A stretch of DNA of 64,000 bases from assembly GCF_014652435.1 (NCBI RefSeq), contig NZ_BMYU01000008.1, positions 35,379 to 99,378 on the forward strand. The letters run 5' to 3'. The notes below the pieces were generated by a model. That model saw only the letters and a list, made by a program, of their open reading frames with translations, was not told the origin of the DNA and did not search any database. The stretch comes from Cognatundibacterium squillarum. GTDB taxonomy: Bacteria > Pseudomonadota > Gammaproteobacteria > Burkholderiales > Burkholderiaceae_D. Shown one piece after another: positions 1 to 7,809 of this stretch. Every line of letters begins with the position of its first letter. The first letter of the stretch is position 1. Made by a program: the position numbers and the translations under genes.

Positions 1-1
1 G

Positions 2-1099
2 GCAGCTGTGCTACTGGAAAAACTCAGTCAGTTCAAATTCGACGGTCAGGCCGCGCCGATTATGTCTGCGCTGACAGAAACACTGACCCGCGCGTCGCGT
101 TACTCAACTGAACTGCAACGTGCAACACTTGCAACACGTATGCAGCCGGTCGGCCGTTTGTTTCAGAAATTCCCGCGCCTGGTTCGTGAACTGGCGCGTG
201 ACCTAGGCAAAGACGTCGATCTGGTCATTTCCGGTGCGGAAACTGAAGTCGATCGTGTCGTTGTTGACAGTCTGTACGACCCGCTGGTTCACATGCTGCG
301 CAATGCGCTTGATCACGGCATCGAATCTGCAGAAGACCGCGCTCAGGTCAACAAACCTGTTCGCGCTACGATTTCCCTGAAAGCCTGGCAGGAAGCCAGC
401 AGCGTCATGATTGAAGTATCTGATGACGGCAAGGGAATGGATGCGCAGAAATTGCGTGACAAGGCTGTGTCGAAAGGCTTGATCAATCCGCACGATGCGC
501 GCACAGATGATGAAGCATTCCAGCTCGTTTTCCTGCCGGGCTTCTCTACAAAAGAAGTGGCATCAAGTGTTTCCGGTCGCGGCGTCGGGATGGACGTTGT
601 AAAAACAGCGGTTGAACGTCACCGCGGTGCAATTCGTATTGCTTCGGAGCTTGGCAAAGGCACGACTTTCCTGATTCGCCTGCCAATTGAATTATCCATC
701 GTACCGACCATGGTTGTTCGTACCGATGGTGCATCGCTGGCATTGCCAATGGCAACAGTACAGCGCGTGGTTGAGCTCCCGGAAGAGTTCGAAAGTGTTG
801 GCGGTCAGCCAGTACTGCGCGACCTCGGAAGACCGCTGCCAGTCAAATCACTTGGACGCATTCTTGGCTATTCTCCGGCGTCAGAACGGGTTGGTATCGT
901 CATCGCCGCTCCCAGCCCTTATATTCTGTCCGTTGATTCCGTCGATGGCACTGCAGATCTGGTGATTAAGCCACTGACCTGTATCACCACACCGGGCGTT
1001 ACAGGTACAGCCCGTTCCGCGGAAGGTGAACTGGTGCTGGTGATCAGCTTGTCGTTCCTGATTGATGGTTGTAAGGTCCGTGAAATGATGAGTGCCTGA
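2..1099 (+). CDS. CheA-type chemotaxis histidine kinase, C-terminal part (cut by window edge)
   Basis: The reading frame is open from the first base of the window, so the 5' end (Hpt/P1 region) lies outside. The visible part has a dimerisation-like helical segment, a CheA-type ATPase with the N-box (HMLRNALDHGIE), the G1 box (SDDGKGM) and the G2-type segment ([19 protein letters not shown]), then a C-terminal CheW-like domain ending at the TGA at 1097. The family autophosphorylates and passes phosphate to CheY/CheB-like receivers. It differs clearly from the complete CheA at 20503-22506, so it belongs to a second system, possibly a twitching or hybrid-kinase pathway. Which one cannot be told without the upstream part. 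Confidence 0.9.
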   Translation, partial: AAVLLEKLSQFKFDGQAAPIMSALTETLTRASRYSTELQRATLATRMQPVGRLFQKFPRLVRELARDLGKDVDLVISGAETEVDRVVVDSLYDPLVHMLRNALDHGIESAEDRAQVNKPVRATISLKAWQEASSVMIEVSDDGKGMDAQKLRDKAVSKGLINPHDARTDDEAFQLVFLPGFSTKEVASSVSGRGVGMDVVKTAVERHRGAIRIASELGKGTTFLIRLPIELSIVPTMVVRTDGASLALPMATVQRVVELPEEFESVGGQPVLRDLGRPLPVKSLGRILGYSPASERVGIVIAAPSPYILSVDSVDGTADLVIKPLTCITTPGVTGTARSAEGELVLVISLSFLIDGCKVREMMSA

Positions 1100-1137
1100 G
1101 CGAATATCGTTTCATTGAGCATGAATGCATGTCCGTA

Positions 1138-1167
1138 AAAATAACCCGTCTTTGTACGGGTTATTTT
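1138..1167 (+). terminator. Rho-independent terminator after the CheA-like gene
   Basis: A perfect 12-bp stem (AAAATAACCCGT / ACGGGTTATTTT) with a 6-nt loop lies 38 bp after the stop codon. The A/T arms make it usable from either strand. Confidence 0.85.
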
Positions 1168-1254
1168 CTTATCTGTTATCGCTATAAACGCTTCCGGCAG
1201 AAAACAATAAGCTCTGTCACAATACGCGGATTCTGAACATTCCGTCCGCTGACC

Positions 1255-2739
1255 ATGACTGACATCCCAACGCACACACCTTCCCTGCCCCTGCAAAGCG
1301 CCCGCTTTCTGAAACTGGGAAAAACGTTTTACAGTGATGTCACACCGGTTGTGCTGACCAAACCTTACCGCATCGCACTGAACGAAGAGCTCGCACGATC
1401 ATTGCATGTTCCGGACGCACTGATTTCATCATCCCACGCCATTCCGGAACTCACAGGAGAACAGATCAGTTCTGCACAAACGCCGGTCGCAACCGTATAT
1501 TCCGGACATCAGTTTGGTGTATGGGCAGGACAACTGGGTGACGGGCGCGCGATGTTGCTCGGGGAAATGACAGACAGTGAACAACAACGCCAGGAAATAC
1601 AATTAAAAGGTGCCGGAGAAACGCCGTATTCACGGCGTGCAGACGGACGCGCAGTATTACGCTCATCAGTCAGAGAATACCTGTGCTCTGAAGCGATGCA
1701 CGGGCTAGGCATTCCGACTACGCGTGCACTGCACCTGTCCGGATCAAAGCAATATGCAATGCGCGAACAACCCGAAACCACAGCCATCGTGACGCGGGTT
1801 GCGCCAAGCTTTATCCGTTTCGGTCATTTTGAACATTTTTATTATCAGGGCCGGATCGATGAACTGAAACAACTGGCTGACTTTGTACTGCAACACTACT
1901 ATCCGCAATGCCTGTCTGCAGAAAATCCTTACGCTGAGCTTTTAGGTGATGTAGCGATCCGGACAGCACGTCTGGTGGCGCAATGGCAGGCTTCCGGGTT
2001 TATGCATGGCGTTCTGAATACGGACAATATGTCGGTTCTTGGTCTGACGCTGGATTATGGTCCGTTTGGTTTTATGGAAGCATTTAACCACGATCACATC
2101 TGCAATCACAGTGATCATCAAGGACGCTACTCATACCGCAACCAGCCAGCCATCGGACAGTGGAATGTCTTCGCATTCGGGCAAACGCTGGTGCCGCTGA
2201 TCAACAGCGTGGAAACGACAGAACAAGCGCTGGACAATTACAAATCCGCGTTTGAGCAGCACTGGCAGCAACTGTGCCAGGCCAAATTCGGTCTGGAAAC
2301 CGTTCAGGAAAACGATGCGAACCTGTTCAACGAATTCTTCCAGCTGTTGCAGGACCATCGTGCTGACTTCACACTGAGTTTCCGTACCTTGTCGCACCTG
2401 AAAAACGAAACTACTACCTCCGACGACGAATTATTTGCCTTATTCGGCGGCGCGCAGGCGCTGCCTGACTGGCTGCAACGCTACCGCGAACGCTACCAGA
2501 CTGAAAACCGGAACGATTCAGAACGCAACGCTGCCATGCTGGCTGCGAATCCTAAATATATACTGCGCAATTATCTGGCGCAGATAGCGATTGAAAAAGC
2601 CCAACAAGACGACTTTAGCGAAATTCAACGATTGCACCGTATTTTGCAAAACCCGTTTGCAGAACAGCCTGAAGCAGAAGCCTATGCAAGCTTACCTCCC
2701 GACTGGGCAGGCGATTTATGCGTCAGTTGCTCATCATAA
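1255..2739 (+). CDS. selO: Protein adenylyltransferase SelO (YdiU family)
   Basis: 494 aa, the usual length for bacterial SelO/YdiU. This pseudokinase-fold enzyme transfers AMP from ATP to protein hydroxyl side chains and is linked to the oxidative-stress response. Visible family signatures are [12 protein letters not shown], the ATP-site segment [21 protein letters not shown], and the metal-site segment [22 protein letters not shown]. The extreme C-terminus is CVSCSS. The cysteine before the last two serines occupies the position of selenocysteine in eukaryotic SelO. It is followed after 13 bp by msrB, another redox-repair gene, so the two are probably cotranscribed. Confidence 0.95.
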   Translation: MTDIPTHTPSLPLQSARFLKLGKTFYSDVTPVVLTKPYRIALNEELARSLHVPDALISSSHAIPELTGEQISSAQTPVATVYSGHQFGVWAGQLGDGRAMLLGEMTDSEQQRQEIQLKGAGETPYSRRADGRAVLRSSVREYLCSEAMHGLGIPTTRALHLSGSKQYAMREQPETTAIVTRVAPSFIRFGHFEHFYYQGRIDELKQLADFVLQHYYPQCLSAENPYAELLGDVAIRTARLVAQWQASGFMHGVLNTDNMSVLGLTLDYGPFGFMEAFNHDHICNHSDHQGRYSYRNQPAIGQWNVFAFGQTLVPLINSVETTEQALDNYKSAFEQHWQQLCQAKFGLETVQENDANLFNEFFQLLQDHRADFTLSFRTLSHLKNETTTSDDELFALFGGAQALPDWLQRYRERYQTENRNDSERNAAMLAANPKYILRNYLAQIAIEKAQQDDFSEIQRLHRILQNPFAEQPEAEAYASLPPDWAGDLCVSCSS

Positions 2740-2752
2740 ACAGGAGAACAAC

Positions 2753-3145
2753 ATGGAAAAAGTAATCAAATCCGAGCAGGAATGGCAGGAACAACTGAGC
2801 ACCCTAGCCTATCAGGTCACCCGCCATGCAGCGACCGAACGTGCATTTACCGGTGAATTCTGGGATCACCACGCAACAGGCATTTATCACTGCGTTTGCT
2901 GCGGAACCGCGCTGTTTGCTTCAGATGCAAAATTTGATTCAGGCTGTGGCTGGCCCAGCTATTTTCGTGCACTGAACCCAGCCAATGTGCGCGAACGTGC
3001 GGATTACACACATGGCATGACGCGCACTGAGATTTTGTGTAACATCTGCGACGCTCATTTAGGGCATGTATTTCCTGATGGTCCGCCACCGACTGGCCTG
3101 CGTTACTGCATCAATTCGGCGGCGATGACTTTTACTCCGATTTAA
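2753..3145 (+). CDS. msrB: Peptide methionine-(R)-sulfoxide reductase MsrB
   Basis: 130 aa from the ATG at 2753, chosen because AGGAG sits 6 bases upstream. A longer frame back to 2591 lies inside selO and lacks family similarity there. MsrB reduces methionine-R-sulfoxide in proteins using thioredoxin. Two zinc-binding CxxC pairs are visible (CVCC and CNIC), along with the substrate loop GCGWPSY and the catalytic cysteine in RYCINS (usually RYCVNS). There is no signal peptide, so it is cytoplasmic. It probably sits in one operon with selO upstream and yciB 15 bp downstream. Confidence 0.96.
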   Translation: MEKVIKSEQEWQEQLSTLAYQVTRHAATERAFTGEFWDHHATGIYHCVCCGTALFASDAKFDSGCGWPSYFRALNPANVRERADYTHGMTRTEILCNICDAHLGHVFPDGPPPTGLRYCINSAAMTFTPI

Positions 3146-3160
3146 TATTCAGACCACTGC

Positions 3161-3793
3161 ATGAAAATTCTGTTTGACCTCTTCCCCGTTCTGCTCTTCT
3201 TTGCAGTTTTTAAATGGGGAGAGTCTCATCAAGACAGCGCCCAGCAATGGGTGACTGCTTTATTCGCCTCGGTTTCTGCTGCCGGTGCGATCACCGCCGA
3301 AGTTGCACCCGTGATGCTGGCGACCGGCGTTGCTGTGCTCGCATCCTGCCTGCAAATTCTGTACTTACTGGTGCGCCGGCAAAAAGTCGAGCCTGCACTG
3401 TGGGTATCGTTCATCATTATCCTGGTGTTCGGCGGCGCCACCATTTACTTTCATAGCGAAACTTTTATTAAGTGGAAACCGACGGTGCTGTACTGGACCT
3501 ACGGTATTGGCTTGCTGGCAGGACAATGGCTGTTTAAAAAGAATCTGATCCGTTCCGCAATGGAAAGCCAGATTCAGCTGCCCGATCCGGTCTGGAATGC
3601 ATTGCTTTACAGCTGGGTAGGTTTCTCTGTGGTAATGGGCATTGCCAATATTCTGGTCGCACAACATTTCAGCACCTCTGCATGGGCGAACTTCAAACTG
3701 ATCTCCGTGATTGGTATCATGCCGGCGTTTCTGATCGCCCAGAGTTTTTACCTGTCGAAATACATAAAAGATGAACAACATGAACCGCACTGA
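3161..3793 (+). CDS. yciB: Inner-membrane septation protein A (YciB/IspZ)
   Basis: 210 aa and very hydrophobic, with five or more predicted membrane segments. It starts with the family signature MKILFDLFPVLLFFAVFK and contains the conserved KPTVLYW and NIxVAQxFSTxAWxxFK-like segments. YciB is an integral inner-membrane protein implicated in cell-envelope and septum integrity. Its molecular activity is not settled. The last 23 bases overlap the start of the bolA-like gene, which suggests translational coupling. Confidence 0.93.
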   Translation: MKILFDLFPVLLFFAVFKWGESHQDSAQQWVTALFASVSAAGAITAEVAPVMLATGVAVLASCLQILYLLVRRQKVEPALWVSFIIILVFGGATIYFHSETFIKWKPTVLYWTYGIGLLAGQWLFKKNLIRSAMESQIQLPDPVWNALLYSWVGFSVVMGIANILVAQHFSTSAWANFKLISVIGIMPAFLIAQSFYLSKYIKDEQHEPH

Positions 3794-4052
3794 AAAACTT
3801 CGTCACAAAATCGAAAGCACATTCGCGCCGGTTTCGTGTCAAATTGAGGATGAGTCAGCCCTGCACGCAGGTCATGCGGGGGCGGCCAGCGGTGGCGGGC
3901 ATTACAAAATCCACATCGTTTCTGCGCAATTTGAGGGATTAAACCGTTTATCACGTCATCGTCTGGTGTATGATGCTGTCGGCGATATGATGCATGCGGA
4001 AATCCATGCACTGGCGATCACCGCAGTGGCTCCGTCAGAGATCCCACAATAA
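3771..4052 (+). CDS. BolA family protein
   Basis: 93 aa if started at 3771, or 90 aa from a second ATG at 3780. Both starts lie inside the end of yciB. The class-II KH-like BolA fold is recognisable from the helix-strand pattern, the glycine/histidine segment GGGHYKIHIVSAQFEGLNRLSRHRLVYDAV, and the terminal MMHAEIHALAI with its conserved histidine. BolA proteins pair with monothiol glutaredoxins and affect iron-sulfur handling and cell shape. Partner choice cannot be read from this sequence. The frame ends 41 bp before the parvulin gene, in the same direction. Confidence 0.93.
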   Translation: MNNMNRTEKLRHKIESTFAPVSCQIEDESALHAGHAGAASGGGHYKIHIVSAQFEGLNRLSRHRLVYDAVGDMMHAEIHALAITAVAPSEIPQ

Positions 4053-4093
4053 TAATTTGATTAACCATCCGTTTTTGCCTTTAGGAACAGACA

Positions 4094-4876
4094 ATGAATT
4101 TCAAACCTGCTCAATTGCTGGTAGTTCTTCTTGCAACAGCAGTACCTGCAATGGCTCAGAATGTCGCAACCGTCAACGGTAAAGCAATTCCTGCTGCCCG
4201 TATGGAAGCGATCGTTAAACAAGCAACTGCACAGGGCCAACAAGATTCGCCACAATTGCGTGAAATGATTAAACAAAATCTGATCGCTCAGGAAGTTGTG
4301 TTGCAGGAAGCCCTGAAGTCAGCACCAGCGCTGGAAAAACTCCCTGAAGTCAAATCCCAGCTGGAGCTGGCACGTCAGCAAGTCCTGATGGATGCGCTGA
4401 TTTATGATTTCACAAAGAAAAATCCGGTCTCTGATGCAGAAATCAAGCAAGAATATGATCGTCTGAAGGCACAGGCGGGTGACAAAGAATATCATATCGC
4501 CCATATTCAAACCGACACTGAAGATGAAGCCAAAGCAATCATCGCAAAACTGAAAGCCGGTGCTAAGTTTGAAGAGCTGGCAAAACAATCCAAAGATACC
4601 GGTTCGGCAGCAAACGGCGGCGATCTGGACTGGGTCGTTCCGTCCGGTCTGCCACCTGCATTCGGCCAGGCATTCACTGCACTGCAAAAAGGTCAGTTCA
4701 CAGAAACACCGGTGAAATCTGATCGCGGTTTCCACATCATCAAAGTAGATGATACCCGCCCAACTAAATTGCCAACACTGGAAGAAGCAAGAGACCAGCT
4801 GGGCCGTGGCTTGCAACAGCGTAAAGTAATGCAATACCAGGAAAGTCTGCGCAAAAAAGCGAAAATCGCTGGCTGA
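4094..4876 (+). CDS. Periplasmic parvulin-type peptidyl-prolyl isomerase
   Basis: 260 aa. A cleavable signal peptide (MNFKPAQLLVVLLATAVPAMA, predicted cut after AMA) exports it. An N-terminal SurA/PrsA-like helical chaperone part covers about residues 25-125. A PpiC rotamase domain follows at about 130-225, with the family segments YHIAHIQ, GGDLDWV and DRGFHIIKV. It should assist folding of exported proteins, as PrsA/PpiD/SurA relatives do. A clear terminator at 4893 closes the gene, so it is the last gene of the selO-side group or a single gene. Confidence 0.93.
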   Translation: MNFKPAQLLVVLLATAVPAMAQNVATVNGKAIPAARMEAIVKQATAQGQQDSPQLREMIKQNLIAQEVVLQEALKSAPALEKLPEVKSQLELARQQVLMDALIYDFTKKNPVSDAEIKQEYDRLKAQAGDKEYHIAHIQTDTEDEAKAIIAKLKAGAKFEELAKQSKDTGSAANGGDLDWVVPSGLPPAFGQAFTALQKGQFTETPVKSDRGFHIIKVDDTRPTKLPTLEEARDQLGRGLQQRKVMQYQESLRKKAKIAG

Positions 4877-4892
4877 TCGTAGTCTTCCTCAA

Positions 4893-4920
4893 CAAAAACC
4901 CGGCTTGTGCCGGGTTTTTG
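4893..4920 (+). terminator. Rho-independent terminator of the parvulin gene
   Basis: Perfect stem CAAAAACCCGGC / GCCGGGTTTTTG with a 4-nt TTGT loop, 16 bp after the stop codon. The T-run follows on the + strand. Confidence 0.92.
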
Positions 4921-4986
4921 CTTTTCAGTTATACGAACAATTCGCAACTGCATTGTGCTTGTTTCCGCATCGCCATTTTTTGAAAA

Positions 4987-5045
4987 GCCGGACTTTCTGC
5001 CGACGACAGACTGATTACTGTGCTGAACACCGCACTCAGCCTGTT
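4987..5045 (+). repeat. Dispersed extragenic repeat, copy A (partial)
   Basis: Contains the block CTTTCTGCCGACGAC, and further on TGCTGAACACCGCA. Both blocks recur in the same order in copies B (7596-7691, inverted) and C (52811-52905). The left-end palindrome seen in B and C is missing here. The copy lies in the gap between the parvulin terminator and the first insertion sequence. The remainder of 4921-5194 shows nothing else recognisable. Confidence 0.6.
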
Positions 5046-5291
5046 TGCAGGCTCAGAATGCGCTGCAAATCGCTACATACTTACCCGCGCATTCTGTTTG
5101 GCTGAAAACTGCAGCGACAACGGAATACAGAAACTCGCTAAATCTGGCTGCTTAATCATTACCAATATTCGGAATAATTACCCAGCATTGCATCTGCCCC
5201 GGACAACAGTCGGTGTGTAACCCTCCCGTAAAATCGCACCATGCATAACCAGAGTTCTTGAGGCAAACTGAGATGCCAAAGGAGAGCACAA

Positions 5292-5558
5292 ATGCGTAAG
5301 AGCCGATTTACCGAAACACAAATCATTGGAATTCTGAAGTCTGTCGAAGCGGGCCGTTTAGTGAAAGATGTTTGCCGTGAGCACAGCGTTTCCGAAGCTA
5401 CGTACTATCAGTGGAAATCGAAATATGGTGGTATGGAGGCAGCAGATATCAAGCGCCTGAAAGACCTCGAAGAGGAAAACCGCAAACTCAAAATGATGGT
5501 TGCTGACCTGTCACTGGAGAATCATGCATTTAAAGAGGTGATCGGTTTAAAGCGCTGA
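5292..5558 (+). CDS. IS3-family transposase OrfA (IS 1)
   Basis: 88 aa with an N-terminal helix-turn-helix of the HTH_8/transposase_8 type (KSRFTETQIIGILK, then CREHSVSEATYYQWKSKYGG) and a C-terminal leucine-zipper-like coiled segment (LKDLEEENRKLKMMVADL). OrfA binds the inverted repeats. It also forms the N-terminus of the OrfAB transposase after frameshifting at 5546. An AGGAG sequence upstream fits a start at 5292. The frame looks intact. Confidence 0.93.
   Translation: MRKSRFTETQIIGILKSVEAGRLVKDVCREHSVSEATYYQWKSKYGGMEAADIKRLKDLEEENRKLKMMVADLSLENHAFKEVIGLKR
5546..5552 (+). other. Programmed -1 frameshift heptamer TTTAAAG (IS 1)
   Basis: Codons GGT TTA AAG CGC TGA end orfA. T TTA AAG is an X XXY YYZ slippery site in the correct phase. 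Slipping back by one base continues into the orfB frame (next codon 5552), which has no stop up to 6383. This is the usual IS3-family route to the fused transposase. Confidence 0.8.
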
Positions 5559-5590
5559 CCCCGGACCAGAAGCGGGACTACGTCAGGCAA

Positions 5591-6385
5591 TTGCAGGAAT
5601 CTGGTCTGAGTCAGCGCCAGGCGTGCAGAGCGATGGCACTCTCGCGCACAGTCCTGAATTACCAGCCAAAGCTGGCGACGGATGACGACATCATCGCTGC
5701 TTTACAAGAACTGGCCGAACGATTTCCGGAACGGGGATTCGGGAAGTACTTTCAGTTGCTAAGACGACGTGGTTATTGCTGGAATCATAAAAAGGTATAT
5801 CGCGTGTATTGCCAGCTGAAAATGAATCTCCGGCGTATTGGGAAGAAACGATTACCCAGCCGGCACCCCCGGCCACTTGCCGTGCCAGTTGAAATAAATA
5901 AAAGCTGGTCGATTGATTTCATGAGCGATGCACTATGGTGCGGCAGACGCTTCCGTACGCTGAATGTGGTGGATAATTTTAATCGTGAAGTACTGGCGAT
6001 TGAAATTGATCTGAATTTACCTGCATCGCGTGTGATTCGTGTGCTGGAGCGTATTGTGGCCTGGCGTGGATTTCCGGCGCAAATCCGAACGGATAACGGG
6101 CCGGAATTTATATCAGCAAGCCTTGCGGACTGGGCGCAAAAGCATGGGATTCATCTGGAATTTATTGAGCCGGGCAGGCCGATGCAAAATGGCTTCATTG
6201 AACGTTTTAACCGTAGTTACCGGCAAGGTGTGCTGGATATGTACGTGTTCAGGAGTTTACAGGAGGTGAAAGAGCGAACGGAACAATGGATGACCGATTA
6301 CAACGAGCAATGCCCGCATGAATCACTCAACGGGATGACACCTGTTGAATACCGACTGTTCCATGGTAATCATCCCGGAAATTAA
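5591..6385 (+). CDS. IS3-family transposase OrfB (IS 1), DDE integrase core
   Basis: The frame is open from 5552 through the frameshift. The first possible independent start is TTG at 5591 (264 aa). The HTH_21-like N-terminus (GLSQRQACRAMALSRT) is followed by an rve integrase core with the DDE triad: Asp in SIDFMSD, Asp in RTDNGPEF and Glu in GFIERFN. The catalytic residues are complete, so the enzyme is probably functional. The last residues (LFHGNHPGN) are encoded past the presumed right end, in DNA belonging to the second element. Confidence 0.93.
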   Translation: MQESGLSQRQACRAMALSRTVLNYQPKLATDDDIIAALQELAERFPERGFGKYFQLLRRRGYCWNHKKVYRVYCQLKMNLRRIGKKRLPSRHPRPLAVPVEINKSWSIDFMSDALWCGRRFRTLNVVDNFNREVLAIEIDLNLPASRVIRVLERIVAWRGFPAQIRTDNGPEFISASLADWAQKHGIHLEFIEPGRPMQNGFIERFNRSYRQGVLDMYVFRSLQEVKERTEQWMTDYNEQCPHESLNGMTPVEYRLFHGNHPGN

Positions 6386-6432
6386 CAGACGCTAAAAGTA
6401 GAATTTTCTCGTATGATCAACGCAGGAGATTC

Positions 6433-6702
6433 TTGATGAAAACATCAAAATTCAGTGACAGCCAGATACTGGCTATCTTAAAGCAGGCAGAAGCAGGAGC
6501 GCCTGTCCCCGAACTTTGCCGTGAACATGGCATGAGTTCAGCCACTTTTTACAAATGGCGCGCCAGATTTGGCGGAATGGATGCATCCATGATGGCCCGG
6601 CTGAAGGAGCTTGAATCAGAAAATGCCCGTCTGACAAAAATGTATGCCGAAGAGCGGCTCAAAGCGGACATTCTTAAAGAGGCCATTGAAAAAAAGTGGT
6701 GA
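6433..6702 (+). CDS. IS3-family transposase OrfA (IS 2)
   Basis: 89 aa with a transposase_8 helix-turn-helix ([44 protein letters not shown]) and a coiled-coil tail. It resembles the OrfA of IS 1 in plan but is clearly a different element. GGAG upstream supports the ATG at 6433 or 6436. It ends in a 7-A run that supports frameshifting into orfB. Confidence 0.93.
   Translation: MMKTSKFSDSQILAILKQAEAGAPVPELCREHGMSSATFYKWRARFGGMDASMMARLKELESENARLTKMYAEERLKADILKEAIEKKW
6690..6696 (+). other. Programmed -1 frameshift site A6G (IS 2)
   Basis: The end of orfA reads GAA AAA AAG TGG TGA. A AAA AAG is in phase, and a -1 slip enters the orfB frame at 6696. It is a different heptamer from the one in IS 1. 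Confidence 0.85.
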
Positions 6703-7547
6703 AGCCGTCGCGCCGGCGGGAGCTGGCCCAAAAGGCGGTGCAGGAAAAATCCATTCCGGTCAGACTGGCCTGTACGATGTTTGGTATCAGCGAAACCTGC
6801 TACCGGTATCAACTCCGGCTGGCAGATGAAAACGCAGAAATTGCAGACTGGCTGCTGCAGTTGACCACAACCTACCGGAATTGGGGTTTTGGCATGTGCT
6901 TCTATTACCTGCGAAACGTCAAACGCTTTGACTGGAACCATAAGCGCGTGCGAAGGATTTATCGTGAACTGGAGCTGAATTTACGGATCAGGCCGAAGAA
7001 GCGGCTGAAACGCGAAAAGCCCGATGCACTGCTTGTGCCGGAATCCATTAATCATTGCTGGTCGATGGACTTCATGCATGATCAGCTAGAGGACGGCCGC
7101 AGCTTCAGATTGCTGAATATCATTGACGACTTTAACCGTGAAGGACTGGCGATAGAGGTAGACTTCTCGCTGCCGTCGGAACGGGTCATCCGCACGCTGA
7201 ATCAGGTAATTGAGTGGCGTGGCAAGCCTAAACAGATCCGTAGTGATAATGGTCCGGAATACATCAGTGCTTTACTGGCTGAGTGGGCAGCGAGGCACGC
7301 GATTGAACTGAAGTTCATTCAGCCTGGCAATCCACAGCAGAATGCTTACGTCGAGCGGTATAACCGAACGGTTCGCGGAGAATGGTTGGATCAGTATCTA
7401 TTCAGCAGTATTGAAGAAGTCCGGGAGCATGCGACAGAATGGCTATGGTTTTACAATAACGAACGTCCGAACAAAGCAGTTGGTGGCGTACCACCGAAAT
7501 ACAAAAAGACTTTAACAACCCCGTCTTCTACTTCTACCGTCCATTAA
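6696..7547 (+). CDS. IS3-family transposase OrfB (IS 2), DDE integrase core
   Basis: 283 aa if read from the GTG at 6696, but normally made as the C-terminal part of OrfAB. It has an N-terminal HTH segment ([23 protein letters not shown]), an IS-specific basic region, and an rve core with DDE residues in [15 protein letters not shown] and AYVERYN. The stop at 7545 lies just beyond the inner arm of the right inverted repeat. No disruptions are seen. Confidence 0.94.
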   Translation: MVKPSRRRELAQKAVQEKSIPVRLACTMFGISETCYRYQLRLADENAEIADWLLQLTTTYRNWGFGMCFYYLRNVKRFDWNHKRVRRIYRELELNLRIRPKKRLKREKPDALLVPESINHCWSMDFMHDQLEDGRSFRLLNIIDDFNREGLAIEVDFSLPSERVIRTLNQVIEWRGKPKQIRSDNGPEYISALLAEWAARHAIELKFIQPGNPQQNAYVERYNRTVRGEWLDQYLFSSIEEVREHATEWLWFYNNERPNKAVGGVPPKYKKTLTTPSSTSTVH

Positions 7548-7595
7548 AAAGGGGATGATTACCGTGCTCACGTTTGCAGCAACGCCCTCAATCTT

Positions 7596-7691
7596 CCGAA
7601 AGCAAGCTCAGATGCGGAGTTGAGCATAGCAACCTGGCGGTCGTCGGCAGAAACGCTGGTTGTCTGAAAATACGAAATGCAGATATCTGCA
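7596..7691 (-). repeat. Dispersed extragenic repeat, copy B
   Basis: Read on the minus strand it begins with the palindrome TGCAGATATCTGCA (7678-7691), followed by a block containing TTTCTGCCGACGAC and ATGCTCAACTCCGCAT. Against copy C (52811-52905) my hand alignment gives about 67 identities in the first 84 positions without gaps. It lies between IS 2 and the purL terminator. Confidence 0.75.
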
Positions 7692-7769
7692 TAAGCGGAT
7701 CAAAACCCGATCGGCCTTCACAGCCTTGCCCTGCGCTCAATCGGCCCCAAAGCAGCGCTACAGAAACGT

Positions 7770-7793
7770 AAAAAGGCGCCGAAGCGCCTTTTT
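7770..7793 (-). terminator. Rho-independent terminator of purL
   Basis: Stem AAAAAGGCGC / GCGCCTTTTT with a 4-nt CGAA loop, 17 bp past the purL stop on the minus strand. The A/T arms make it bidirectional. Confidence 0.85.
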
Positions 7794-7809
7794 ACTGAGT
7801 GTAGCCGTA

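Larger units (their letters stand above)
5195..6364 (+). mobile_element. IS3-family insertion sequence 1
   Basis: About 1.17 kb with the IS3 organisation: orfA and orfB in -1 relation, with a slippery heptamer between them. Ends were set from an inverted match: AACAGTCGGT at 5205-5214 against ACCGACTGTT at 6351-6360, extended outward to a TG start at 5195. The outer bases match poorly, so the exact ends are uncertain by several bases. The right end runs straight into the second element. The orfB stop codon (6383-6385) lies in the second element's left end, which suggests that the neighbour inserted at this element's terminus and slightly changed its tail. No target duplication was evident. 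Confidence 0.8.
6365..7563 (+). mobile_element. IS3-family insertion sequence 2
   Basis: 1199 bp bounded by a perfect 12-bp inverted repeat, GGTAATCATCCC at 6365-6376 and GGGATGATTACC at 7552-7563. The repeat continues inward with an imperfect 18-bp arm (6386-6403 against 7527-7544, 14 of 18 matching by hand). Two overlapping frames with an A7G slippery run encode the transposase. OrfB runs through most of the right inverted repeat. No target-site duplication is visible (CAT to the left, GTG to the right). It sits directly against IS 1 and in the same orientation. Confidence 0.85.

Noticed and set aside
2591..2752. N-terminal extension of MsrB
   Set aside because: It lies inside selO, lacks MsrB similarity, and a good ribosome-binding site serves the ATG at 2753.
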